NCBI GenBank assembly: GCA_900551205.1
Contig: URUW01000044.1
Location: forward strand, 1 to 11,375
Direction of reading: 5' to 3'
Source of the DNA: an uncultured Collinsella sp.
GTDB lineage: Bacteria; Actinomycetota; Coriobacteriia; Coriobacteriales; Coriobacteriaceae
DNA: 11,375 nt
Shown: piece after piece, positions 1-6,233 of the stretch
Position numbering within the stretch: the stretch's first letter is position 1
Layout: the number at the start of each line of letters is the position of its first letter
Notes under the pieces: model-generated
The model's input: the letters and a program-made list of their open reading frames with translations, nothing else
Told to the model about the DNA's origin: nothing
Database searches by the model: none
Translations under genes and position numbers: made by a program

Positions 1-38
1 GCGTACCGCCAATGGACCCGTTTTGCCTTGCTCTCGAG

Positions 39-707
39 CTATTTCACTTCAAACCTTAAGAGCCTCCGCTCCGGCAGATCGGTCATCTTCATCGTGTAAG
101 TCCCGGGAAATGCTTTCTCAAAACGGACGGTCTCGTAACCTTCGAAATAGTCGTTGGTGTTCTGCATCATAAATGGGACGAGCAACTCGTTTTCTGCCCC
201 AACCTCCACGGCAAACGCAGCAGAGCCGCCAAGGACCGGCATGGCTTGCGTTATCAGATCGGTATTGACTACAAAATCATAGTTTGGCGCAGACTCCGGA
301 ACCAGATGCCAAACATACGCTTTGATTCCACCGTCGATATTATCCCTATTTCTGACACGCATCTTTACGGCGATAACGCACGTGATGTCGGCATCCTTCA
401 GTCTCGTTTTCGTATCCACGGTGCCATATTTTGAATAATCGTCATGTGCTCGTTTGAGATACTCGCGCGGCGTGAGCAACTCTGCCCCGTCTATGCAAAA
501 CGAATACCCATCAGTCACCACATCCTTCGACCCCAGAAACGCTCCATCCATCGAGAGCCATTCGCCCTCCGCGTAATATTTCTCAGGAATGACCGTCCGG
601 TTCCCGTTAACGACGCTCACCCTCATGCCCGCAAGGCCGGCAGCAGCACAGCAAAAAAGCGCGAGCGCCGATCTTCTCGTCCACAGGGTCTTCTTCATCG
701 CGCTCAC
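39..707 (-). CDS. Exported or membrane-anchored protein of unknown function, last visible gene of the ABC operon
   Basis: I do not recognise a named family. The 222-residue product has a basic start (KKTLWTRR, residues 5-12) followed by a hydrophobic stretch at about 14-30, so it is a Sec signal peptide or N-terminal anchor. There is no good lipobox: two cysteines at 19-20 follow Leu-Phe. The remaining ~190 residues have no further membrane segment and look like a folded extracytoplasmic domain. The GTG start lies inside the ATPase stop (GTGA, 4-bp overlap), which implies translational coupling. An ATG three codons downstream (position 698) is an equally possible start. The stop is TAG. Its place behind two permeases and an ATPase suggests an accessory protein acting outside the membrane with the transporter, as is common in bacteriocin and immunity ABC operons. 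That role is inference. The operon may continue beyond position 1. Confidence 0.8.
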   Translation of the reverse strand: MSAMKKTLWTRRSALALFCCAAAGLAGMRVSVVNGNRTVIPEKYYAEGEWLSMDGAFLGSKDVVTDGYSFCIDGAELLTPREYLKRAHDDYSKYGTVDTKTRLKDADITCVIAVKMRVRNRDNIDGGIKAYVWHLVPESAPNYDFVVNTDLITQAMPVLGGSAAFAVEVGAENELLVPFMMQNTNDYFEGYETVRFEKAFPGTYTMKMTDLPERRLLRFEVK

Positions 708-1348
708 GACCTTTCCCGAACTTTCACAACGGCACCGTCGCGCATGCAGTAAACCCGATCGGCCAGTTCCTCGAGCACCTCTCCGTCATGGCTGGACAGA
801 AGGACCTCACGACCCGTTGATGCCGCCATCGCCACAACGCGCTTGAGCATTTCAACGCCCGCTTCGTCGAGGGCATTCGTTGGCTCATCGAGAACAAGCA
901 GCTTCGGCTTCTCCATAATTGCCGCAGCTATCCCCAGACGCTGCTTCATCCCAAGCGAGTATGCTCGGAACTTCTTTTTTTCGTCTGCATCGAGCCCCAC
1001 GAGCCGCAGGGCAGAGCGAATGTCCTCGGGGGTGGCAACGCCCTTGATCTGAGCGATGAGCTTCAGATTGTCGTAGCCAGACAGATATCCCAAAAAGGAA
1101 GGCGCCTCGATCAACATCCCCAGACTCGGCGGGAACGAGATGTCCGCCCCAAGCCTTTGGCCATCGATAGAGATTTCGCCTTCGGTAGGCTTGATCAACC
1201 CGCAAACCGCTCGCATGAGCATGGTCTTACCCGAACCGTTTATCCCCTGAAGCCCGACCACAGTCCCAGGGTCAACCTCGATGGACACGTTGCGCAGGAC
1301 ATCGTTTTTACCCATGCGCTTCGATACGCCCCTTACGATCACACTCAT
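704..1348 (-). CDS. ABC transporter ATP-binding protein, BcrA/LanF-like (E-loop type)
   Basis: This is a cytoplasmic ATPase that powers the two permeases encoded just upstream. Numbering from the ATG at 1348 (214 residues): Walker A GINGSGKT at 35-42, signature YSLGMKQRL at 130-138, Walker B LLVLDEPT at 150-157, D-loop NALD at 158-161 and the switch histidine H187. The Q-loop position reads LIEAP with E81 instead of glutamine. This E-loop is known from lantibiotic-immunity (LanF) and bacitracin-resistance (BcrA) ATPases, and the YSLGMKQRL signature is also typical of that group. The start at 1348 is chosen because GGGGG sits 7 nt upstream and the ATG overlaps the permease stop (ATGA). A frame extension back to 1411 has no such support. 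The chain ends soon after the H-loop, so there is no regulatory C-terminal extension. The family assignment is firm. The substrate, probably a peptide or membrane-active compound, is inferred. Confidence 0.93.
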   Translation of the reverse strand: MSVIVRGVSKRMGKNDVLRNVSIEVDPGTVVGLQGINGSGKTMLMRAVCGLIKPTEGEISIDGQRLGADISFPPSLGMLIEAPSFLGYLSGYDNLKLIAQIKGVATPEDIRSALRLVGLDADEKKKFRAYSLGMKQRLGIAAAIMEKPKLLVLDEPTNALDEAGVEMLKRVVAMAASTGREVLLSSHDGEVLEELADRVYCMRDGAVVKVRERS

Positions 1349-2181
1349 ATCTTGTCCCCCTTTTCTATAAGGTCGGCCCTTCGAAACCACAGTCCACCCA
1401 ACGATAGGCATAACGACATAAGCCCAATTGATGACAAGACACTCGAGCCCGCCGCGATTCCCTCTTTGACAATTCCACCCCAGCGCAACAGCATCAAGGC
1501 GTTACCCAATAGCGCCCAATGTCGTGCATATGCCGAGCAGATCAGGTAGCTCATTAAAACCACAAACGAGACTGACGACCCAAGCACAAACCCAACCGCT
1601 GCCTGCGCAAACGCAAGCGCCTCAAAAGCAAATAAGAGACCTATGAAAAACGGCAGCGCATCTGCCTCGGCAGCTTTGAGAAACCACGGCGCCAAATTAG
1701 CCAGTTGAAGCGACTCACCATGAATGACCGCGCTGAACGAGGAGCTCACCACCAAGCTCCAAATCACAACAGAGCAAACCACCACGAGCAGTGAAAATGC
1801 CGTTACTGCCGCCACCAAGATAAAACGCGAGACCCACCAAAGGGTTCTTGCCCGGCATCGAACAAGCGCTTGCAAACCAAACCCGTGCAACGATTCGGTC
1901 GGATAGTCGAGTGTTGTATAGAGAATAAGCAGAATGAGAAATAGCCATCCTAGCGGAGGCACAAACATGACCCCGGGCCTAGGCTCAAACGGAGCAGATC
2001 CGGCAAACACGAGCGCAAGATTATCCGCAAACCCCAAGGTATCCGTTCTAACCCCATACACAGAAGACAATCCGTAGGCGTACACCAAGTTCGCAACGGT
2101 CACTGCCGCAATTGCAATAAAAGTGATGATGTTCTTCTTCAAAACGGTCCTCAGGTCCGCGGCGACCAGCCTAAACAGCAT
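1345..2181 (-). CDS. ABC-2 type permease subunit (second of two)
   Basis: This 278-residue integral membrane protein has about six hydrophobic segments (roughly 18-37, 73-91, 117-145, 174-193, 196-217 and 248-266). The N-terminus is short and basic, with a longer extracytoplasmic loop after helix 1. That is the size and layout of ABC-2/BcrB-LanE/G permeases, which pair with a separate ATPase. The start at 2181 has GAGG 7 nt upstream and overlaps the previous stop by one base (TGATG). A frame extension to 2205 adds residues without a ribosome site. The stop overlaps the ATPase start (ATGA). Sequence similarity to the other permease is weak, so the two probably form a heterodimeric channel with two copies of the ATPase. 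No export-peptidase domain is present. The assignment rests on topology and neighbourhood rather than a signature motif. Confidence 0.85.
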   Translation of the reverse strand: MLFRLVAADLRTVLKKNIITFIAIAAVTVANLVYAYGLSSVYGVRTDTLGFADNLALVFAGSAPFEPRPGVMFVPPLGWLFLILLILYTTLDYPTESLHGFGLQALVRCRARTLWWVSRFILVAAVTAFSLLVVVCSVVIWSLVVSSSFSAVIHGESLQLANLAPWFLKAAEADALPFFIGLLFAFEALAFAQAAVGFVLGSSVSFVVLMSYLICSAYARHWALLGNALMLLRWGGIVKEGIAAGSSVLSSIGLMSLCLSLGGLWFRRADLIEKGDKI

Positions 2182-3062
2182 CAGACCACCTCGCGTCTTT
2201 TCCACGCCCCAGAAAAAGCCAACGAAGCAAGGGTCAATAATATGATTTCCGCAAAACCGGCTCGAATGTCTGGCCAGTTATTCAGCGATTCCGACCTGAT
2301 GCTGTTGAGGATATTGCAGTTAAACCCCACACAAGCCATTACGCCGAAGATCCAGCCATTTGCAAAATGCCACGCAACCATTAGCAGATACGGGACAATT
2401 ATCGCTTTGATTCTGCTACGAAACAAAATTGAGAAGCCAGTTACAGCCATGGATAAAGTCCCGAGCGTGACAGCATCGAACAGCGTGTATGCGAGCACAT
2501 ATGACAAAGGATGCGAATAAAATAGACCGGAGAAGTAGCTATGCAGGTAAAGTCCTACGTAAGTCGACTCATCGACCCGAGGAAGATACGCAGGAAAAAG
2601 CATCGAGACGATCAGGAAATTGACGAGCAGAGGAATGGCAGTCACTGTAAACGCGGAGAGGAAAGCAGACAGCATCTTTACGTTCACGTACGCCTTTCTG
2701 GAAACGCGCGTGCATATCTGCATGTCATAACCACTCAAACGCTCAAAGAGACACGACCAAGATCCAGCCAACATTGCAAGCAGGGGCAGTGCATAGAAAA
2801 ACACCGACGCAGACAGTGGCGCGTTCGCGCTCACAACAATCCAGTTACCGAAGCTGCTTTCACGTGTTTGACCGAGATAATTTTCGGCTTGCACGCCAAC
2901 GCCGTAACCAAAAGAAAGAAGGTTGTGGCGCTCTTTTTCCAAATTTGCCCACGGCTCCAGCGCGGCAGCTATTGCAACTGCGACCGCAATCAAGAGAGCA
3001 AGGATAAAAGCTGGACGTCTAATCGTTTTCAACAGTTCGTATCTTGCGAGCTTTTGGTTCAT
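2181..3062 (-). CDS. ABC-2 type permease subunit (first of two)
   Basis: This 293-residue polytopic protein begins with the motif MNQKLARYELLKTIRRP, typical of ABC-2 permeases (an amphipathic basic N-terminal helix leading into helix 1). Hydrophobic segments lie at about 19-35, 86-104, 134-157, 186-213, 220-242 and 268-286, with a ~50-residue outer loop after helix 1. The start at 3062 is preceded by a very strong purine-rich ribosome site (GGAGGAGG, ending 4 nt before the ATG). A frame extension to 3116 would run through an intercistronic hairpin and is rejected. The stop TGA shares one base with the next permease ATG. A conserved-looking ERLSGYDMQICTRVSRKAYV stretch (107-126) after helix 2 probably lies in the cytoplasm, where ABC-2 permeases contact the ATPase. 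Substrate unknown; likely partner of the exported protein encoded immediately upstream. Confidence 0.85.
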   Translation of the reverse strand: MNQKLARYELLKTIRRPAFILALLIAVAVAIAAALEPWANLEKERHNLLSFGYGVGVQAENYLGQTRESSFGNWIVVSANAPLSASVFFYALPLLAMLAGSWSCLFERLSGYDMQICTRVSRKAYVNVKMLSAFLSAFTVTAIPLLVNFLIVSMLFPAYLPRVDESTYVGLYLHSYFSGLFYSHPLSYVLAYTLFDAVTLGTLSMAVTGFSILFRSRIKAIIVPYLLMVAWHFANGWIFGVMACVGFNCNILNSIRSESLNNWPDIRAGFAEIILLTLASLAFSGAWKRREVV

Positions 3063-3074
3063 ACGTCCTCCTCC

Positions 3075-3101
3075 CCCTTCCGACCCAGAAAGCCGGAAGG
3101 G
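3075..3101 (-). promoter_or_regulatory. Intercistronic stem-loop between the small exported protein and the transporter genes
   Basis: A perfect 8-bp inverted repeat (CCCTTCCG and CGGAAGGG, positions 3075-3082 and 3094-3101) encloses an 11-nt loop in the 54-bp gap between the exported-protein stop and the permease start. No T-run follows. Instead the stem runs directly into the permease ribosome site. It could act as an mRNA-processing or 3'-stabilising element, giving more exported protein than transporter, or it could modulate translation of the permease. Similar hairpins follow many bacteriocin structural genes. The function here is inferred. Confidence 0.6.
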
Positions 3102-3116
3102 AGCCATTTCAAACAA

Positions 3117-3629
3117 CTATGCGGGAAGCTTGTGGAAATGCCCGACGCAGTCGGGGCTCCATACGCCAATAACAGTGCCGTAGCCAGACTCCGCCCATGC
3201 AGTCAGTCGCGCCGCAGATCGCCCGTTCTCACGGACGAGGTTATACATTTCCCACTGTCCCTTGTGATTCGAACGATACGTTCCCTGAGTACAATTCATG
3301 CTGCCGCTACCGCTTGTGTTATACGCACCGTCTGTATATAACCGAAGCGGATTTCCCGTATGGCCCTGGATATCCAGATAGAGCGATGAGGAATCATCCT
3401 TTTGACGGTAGCCAGTTGCACTCGTCCCGGCACATTGAAAACTAAATGCCTTATCGGCATTGTTCGTACAGGTCGTAATTCCCGTATCGGCGTTTTGAGT
3501 AATGCTGGAAACCTGAGAGGTGTCAAACTCCTCTTGTGCAAACGATGCAGCGGGAACCCCTAGGGACAGACCAGCTGCAATCACCAAGCCGACTCCGATT
3601 CGAGCAATAGCGCTCCTTGGCTTAATCAT
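3117..3629 (-). CDS. Small Sec-exported protein, DUF2712-like (bacteriocin-operon associated)
   Basis: Numbered from the ATG at 3629 (170 residues): a basic N-terminus (KPRSAIAR), a hydrophobic core at about 10-27, and a likely signal peptidase I site after SFA at residue 31. The mature protein would have about 139 residues. It contains four cysteines (54, 66, 113, 161), enough for two disulfides outside the cell. The rest is rich in Ser, Gly, Thr and aromatics, and the C-terminal part ends in VIGVWSPD (153-160). That layout resembles DUF2712 proteins, found as small secreted products next to bacteriocin-type ABC transporters. This is recognition from memory and not a search result. It does not show the conserved pattern of lactococcin 972. 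The start is set by GGAGAAGG six to eight nt upstream; a TTG four codons earlier is less likely. It could be a toxin/bacteriocin, a signal read by the upstream regulator, or a structural surface peptide. Confidence 0.82.
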   Translation of the reverse strand: MIKPRSAIARIGVGLVIAAGLSLGVPAASFAQEEFDTSQVSSITQNADTGITTCTNNADKAFSFQCAGTSATGYRQKDDSSSLYLDIQGHTGNPLRLYTDGAYNTSGSGSMNCTQGTYRSNHKGQWEMYNLVRENGRSAARLTAWAESGYGTVIGVWSPDCVGHFHKLPA

Positions 3630-3658
3630 GGCCTTCTCCAATCAAAAGCGGTTAACAA

Positions 3659-3670
3659 TGCGTCGACGCA
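3659..3670. promoter_or_regulatory. 12-bp perfect palindrome upstream of the exported-protein gene (candidate operator)
   Basis: TGCGTCGACGCA reads identically on both strands and lies 30 bp before the ATG of the small exported protein, in the 97-nt gap behind the regulator gene. A TTTACA hexamer (3703-3708, minus strand) could be a -35, but no convincing -10 lies at the right distance. That would fit an activator-dependent promoter or simply my inability to see it. A LuxR-type dimer would bind a dyad of this size. Binding is inferred. Confidence 0.35.
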
Positions 3671-3705
3671 CGGCAACCTTCGCATGAATAGAGAAAGATG
3701 TCTGT

Positions 3706-3740
3706 AAACACCCGCTATTGAGTTGATTGCTCAGGCGTTT
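3706..3740 (-). promoter_or_regulatory. Weak stem-loop immediately after the regulator stop
   Basis: On the minus strand AAACGCC pairs with GGTGTTT (one G-U pair), and inside it TGAG pairs with CTCA around a 7-nt loop, leaving an unpaired ATAGCG. The structure starts within the regulator stop codon. The following bases are only moderately T-rich, so this is at best a partial terminator or attenuator between the regulator and the exported-protein operon. Confidence 0.3.
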
Positions 3741-5874
3741 ACACGTTATTTACCTGCGATAACAATAAAATTAGCTCCGCCTTATTCTTGATCTTCAACT
3801 GGCGGTAAGATGCAGACCGCAGCGCTTGCACCGTAGATGCAGCGTAACCGACATCCTCCGCAATGGCCTTTGTCGTTGCTCCCTCTGCCGTCATCAGCAA
3901 AATTTGCGACTGAACATCAGAAAGGGAGCGCGACGTAAGCAGGGCCAGCTGGCGCACGCGGGCCGTTTCGGTGGACCCGTTCGCCCGGTACTCCAAGACG
4001 GCCTTCTCGTCCTCAACCGAGCGGGCGAGCGCGATGTGCGTAACGAACATGGGCACAGACCAGCAAACAATCACCGTTGCCACGACGACATTGACAGCCG
4101 AACTTTGCCCCAACAACGACGCGAGGAACAACGGCTCGAAAACCGTCAGATCCTGCACCATATTGAGCAAGACAGCCCAAACAGGAGCCGTCGCCCCGAA
4201 GCAAAGCATCCATATCCCAAGCATTTTGCGCTGCGGACAGCTTCGCATCACTATATATGTGAGCAGCACCCCCGTCAGCACCGCAAGTCCATGGATTCGC
4301 CCCCTAGCGACCGCATAGATTAAGGCAACCATGCCCATTGACACCAACGGCACGATAGCCCGAGCATGGGCATGCACCTTAAACGGACGCAGCCCAACAG
4401 CGAGCGAAGCCGTAGACGCCACGCCGCAAAACAGGACCGGCACAGCCATCAACGGAACGCGTATGCACATCAATGCCGCGATATAGATAAAAGACCATTC
4501 CACAGCAGATAGCACCGCCCATACGTACGGGCTTCCGAGCCAAATCGCTTCACCCGCTCTATCCAGCGCAGCGCCACGATTCGCTTTTCCACCCGCGTAG
4601 CGTAGCGACAGAAGCAGTCCGAGACCCAATGCGTAGCTTAAGAGGGAAAAGGCGACAGCCCGCGAAACACCGGACCCCCAATCGCTATCCGCCATTACCA
4701 AGGGCCCCGCCGCAAGGAGGATAAAGAATAATGTGAGCAGGTATCGAAACAGCCGGCGCGTTCGAGCTGATGCCACTATATCGTCAGCATGCCGCTGCGG
4801 TAGCTCATGCCCTACAGTATCGCCCTCACCCGCAAACAGCGCCACGAGCTCGCGTGAGCCCGCAACCGACGCCTTCCCGTATGCTCGGTGAAGCGTTGTT
4901 CTCACCGTCGATGGCTTCGTATCCGTCTCCTTGGCAATTTCCGCCGGCGTTTTCCCTTTGAGCAGCAGTCGAACAAACTGCTCTTCTCTAGGCGACAGGG
5001 CAGGGGAAAACACCCCCGCATCGAATGTGTCGGACGCACAGGCGATATCCGAATTGTTGTCCCGTTTCCCCCTTAGCAACATGCATACGAAGGCAGCAGC
5101 GATAACGGACCCCATCGCCAGCAATGCAATGACCACGGCATCGCTTGCGAAGTATGCCGCCTCAACAGCCGGAATAAGACCAATAGGAACTGCTACGAGC
5201 ACAGAACAGGCAAACACGTCGCGCCGCCCATGGCCAAAGGCACGAGGGCGGCAAAACGGCGGGGCCACAGTCAATGCGAGATAGACCAACGGAATTAAAA
5301 GCGCAAGGCCAATTGACGCGGCCGTTACAGGGGGCATCCCCCATGGCTCGGGAACGACTCTCCATGAAACTCGACAGCAAAACAGCAGGCAAGACATGAC
5401 GGCTATTGTTTCTGTAAAAATCGCGTCCTGCGGGTGACGAGTTTCCCTTTCGTCAGTCCGTGTCGACCTCTGCGTCAAAGGAGAGTCCGCCGTGCCCCAA
5501 ATAACATATGAGAGAAGCAGCGATCCAACAAAGCACGAGACACACGAAACGCCATGTAACAACCAAATCGGTGCAAACACGATTGGAATAGAGTCTCCGC
5601 GAGCATAGAAAGCCAGGTCGGCCCATTCGGGAACCGTTGCAATAACACCAAGGAAAACACCGATGGCACCGAGATGCCTCGGCCTTCTCATTCCCCCCTT
5701 GCATAGCGCAGCACCATGAACAAACGCCGCGAGGCATGCGCCCAGGATAACGAGCCAGGTCATTGCACCTGACGCTAGGCCGATTGAAGATGAAAACCGG
5801 TGATAAGGGGTGACCGCCATTACGACAAGCGCAATGGCGCAGGCAAATGTAGCAGAACGGCGGGAAAAGAGCAT
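3739..5874 (-). CDS. Membrane-embedded LuxR-type regulator with two tandem membrane/HTH units
   Basis: This protein (711 residues from the ATG at 5874) appears to be an inner-membrane transcription regulator. Unit 1 has about eight hydrophobic segments (about 9-25, 36-57, 66-83, 104-126, 153-170, 181-204, 218-238, 243-267), then a canonical LuxR HTH at 292-348. That HTH contains LSPREEQFVRLLLKGKTPAE, then IAKETDTKPSTVRTTL and SRELVALF. Unit 2 repeats the plan: about eight segments (375-613), then a second LuxR-like HTH at 652-708 with IAEDVGYAASTVQALR and KNKAELILLL. The two units are about 350 and 361 residues, consistent with an old duplication/fusion. An even number of helices before each HTH puts both DNA-binding domains in the cytoplasm. 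Single-HTH relatives (many helices plus LuxR) are common regulators in Coriobacteriia and often sit next to the genes they control. The start at 5874 has GGAGG 4 nt upstream; an ATG at 5895 overlaps the -10 box. No phosphoacceptor receiver domain is seen. The likely target is the adjoining ABC operon (inference). Confidence 0.9.
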   Translation of the reverse strand: MLFSRRSATFACAIALVVMAVTPYHRFSSSIGLASGAMTWLVILGACLAAFVHGAALCKGGMRRPRHLGAIGVFLGVIATVPEWADLAFYARGDSIPIVFAPIWLLHGVSCVSCFVGSLLLSYVIWGTADSPLTQRSTRTDERETRHPQDAIFTETIAVMSCLLFCCRVSWRVVPEPWGMPPVTAASIGLALLIPLVYLALTVAPPFCRPRAFGHGRRDVFACSVLVAVPIGLIPAVEAAYFASDAVVIALLAMGSVIAAAFVCMLLRGKRDNNSDIACASDTFDAGVFSPALSPREEQFVRLLLKGKTPAEIAKETDTKPSTVRTTLHRAYGKASVAGSRELVALFAGEGDTVGHELPQRHADDIVASARTRRLFRYLLTLFFILLAAGPLVMADSDWGSGVSRAVAFSLLSYALGLGLLLSLRYAGGKANRGAALDRAGEAIWLGSPYVWAVLSAVEWSFIYIAALMCIRVPLMAVPVLFCGVASTASLAVGLRPFKVHAHARAIVPLVSMGMVALIYAVARGRIHGLAVLTGVLLTYIVMRSCPQRKMLGIWMLCFGATAPVWAVLLNMVQDLTVFEPLFLASLLGQSSAVNVVVATVIVCWSVPMFVTHIALARSVEDEKAVLEYRANGSTETARVRQLALLTSRSLSDVQSQILLMTAEGATTKAIAEDVGYAASTVQALRSASYRQLKIKNKAELILLLSQVNNV

Positions 5875-5878
5875 ACGG

Positions 5879-5915
5879 CCTCCATAGCGTGTCATTATAT
5901 CGCTCGAGCCGCTCG
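5879..5915 (-). promoter_or_regulatory. Regulator promoter with palindromic spacer and strong ribosome site
   Basis: On the minus strand a perfect TATAAT lies at 5894-5899, giving a start point near 5886, only about a dozen bases before the ATG at 5874. GGAGG occupies 5879-5883. No good -35 is visible at the normal distance. The spacer instead holds CGAGC-C-GCTCG (5905-5915) overlapping the 8-bp palindrome GCTCGAGC (5902-5909), a plausible activator or repressor site for autoregulation. The -10 and ribosome site are seen directly; the operator role is inferred. Confidence 0.5.
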
Positions 5916-6016
5916 TTTATCTCTGTTCTCACACCAGCCAGCATCAATGATTCAGGCGAACTCCAATCCGCGCCAGATCACGGTCCGGCTTTTGTTCGCA
6001 GTCCCCACATCAAAGC

Positions 6017-6153
6017 GGGATGCGGTTTCCTTTTGGACGCCGGTTCGGAAAGCGCATCCCGTTCCAGGGCAATATTCTGGGATGCAGTTTCCGCAGCCCA
6101 CCCCATTTGGAAAGCGCATCCCATAATTTGGCTGAAAACTGAGATGCGCTTCC
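6017..6153. repeat. Array of alternating 14-bp half-sites with 30/32-bp spacing
   Basis: Half-sites in order: GGGATGCGGTTTCC (6017-6030), GGAAAGCGCATCCC (6047-6060, inverted), GGGATGCAGTTTCC (6079-6092), GGAAAGCGCATCCC (6109-6122, inverted) and a degenerate GAGATGCGCTTCC (6141-6153). Gaps are 16, 18, 16 and 18 bp, so the array is two tandem copies of a 44-bp inverted repeat plus half of a third, with a 62-bp period. A lone CGCATCCC follows at 6192-6199. Gap sequences are not conserved. It could be a multi-site operator, with about three helical turns between sites, or a BIME/REP-like dispersed palindromic element. It is not a CRISPR: the units are too short and alternate in orientation. Confidence 0.8.
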
Positions 6154-6224
6154 AAAACGAGCCGAAACGGGCCGAATCGATCGGGCCACCTCGCATCCCG
6201 CTATCCTCGCCATCTGCCCGAGCG

Positions 6225-6233
6225 TGCTACACT
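6225..6233 (+). promoter_or_regulatory. Extended -10 promoter for the kinase-FHA-phosphatase operon
   Basis: TGCTACACT matches an extended -10 element (TGn followed by TACACT at 6228-6233). The region about 17 bp further upstream (cctcgc) does not resemble TTGACA, as often seen with extended -10 promoters. Transcription would start near 6240, leaving about a 74-nt leader before the kinase ATG. The repeat array ends about 70 bp upstream, close enough to influence this promoter. Prediction only. Confidence 0.4.

Noticed and set aside
2541..3341. 266-residue open frame on the plus strand
   Set aside because: It lies opposite the first permease and the exported-protein gene. Its composition is Arg/His/Gln/Cys-rich with no domain, and there is no ribosome site, as expected for an antisense shadow.
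3117..3629. Lactococcin 972 family bacteriocin
   Set aside because: The product is longer than that family's mature peptide and does not show its Gly-Gly-Thr-Trp start and Tyr-Tyr core. DUF2712-like fits better.
5874..5895. Upstream ATG of the regulator at 5895
   Set aside because: It overlaps the perfect TATAAT box and has no ribosome site, while the ATG at 5874 has GGAGG just upstream.
6017..6153. CRISPR array
   Set aside because: The units are 14 bp and alternate in orientation, gaps are 16-18 bp, and no cas gene is nearby.
5952..6213. Overlapping short minus-strand frames across the repeat array, with recurring RFPN-like words
   Set aside because: The recurring words arise from the 14-bp half-sites read in different frames. 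The 62-bp period is not a multiple of three, so the repeats cannot encode a peptide repeat.
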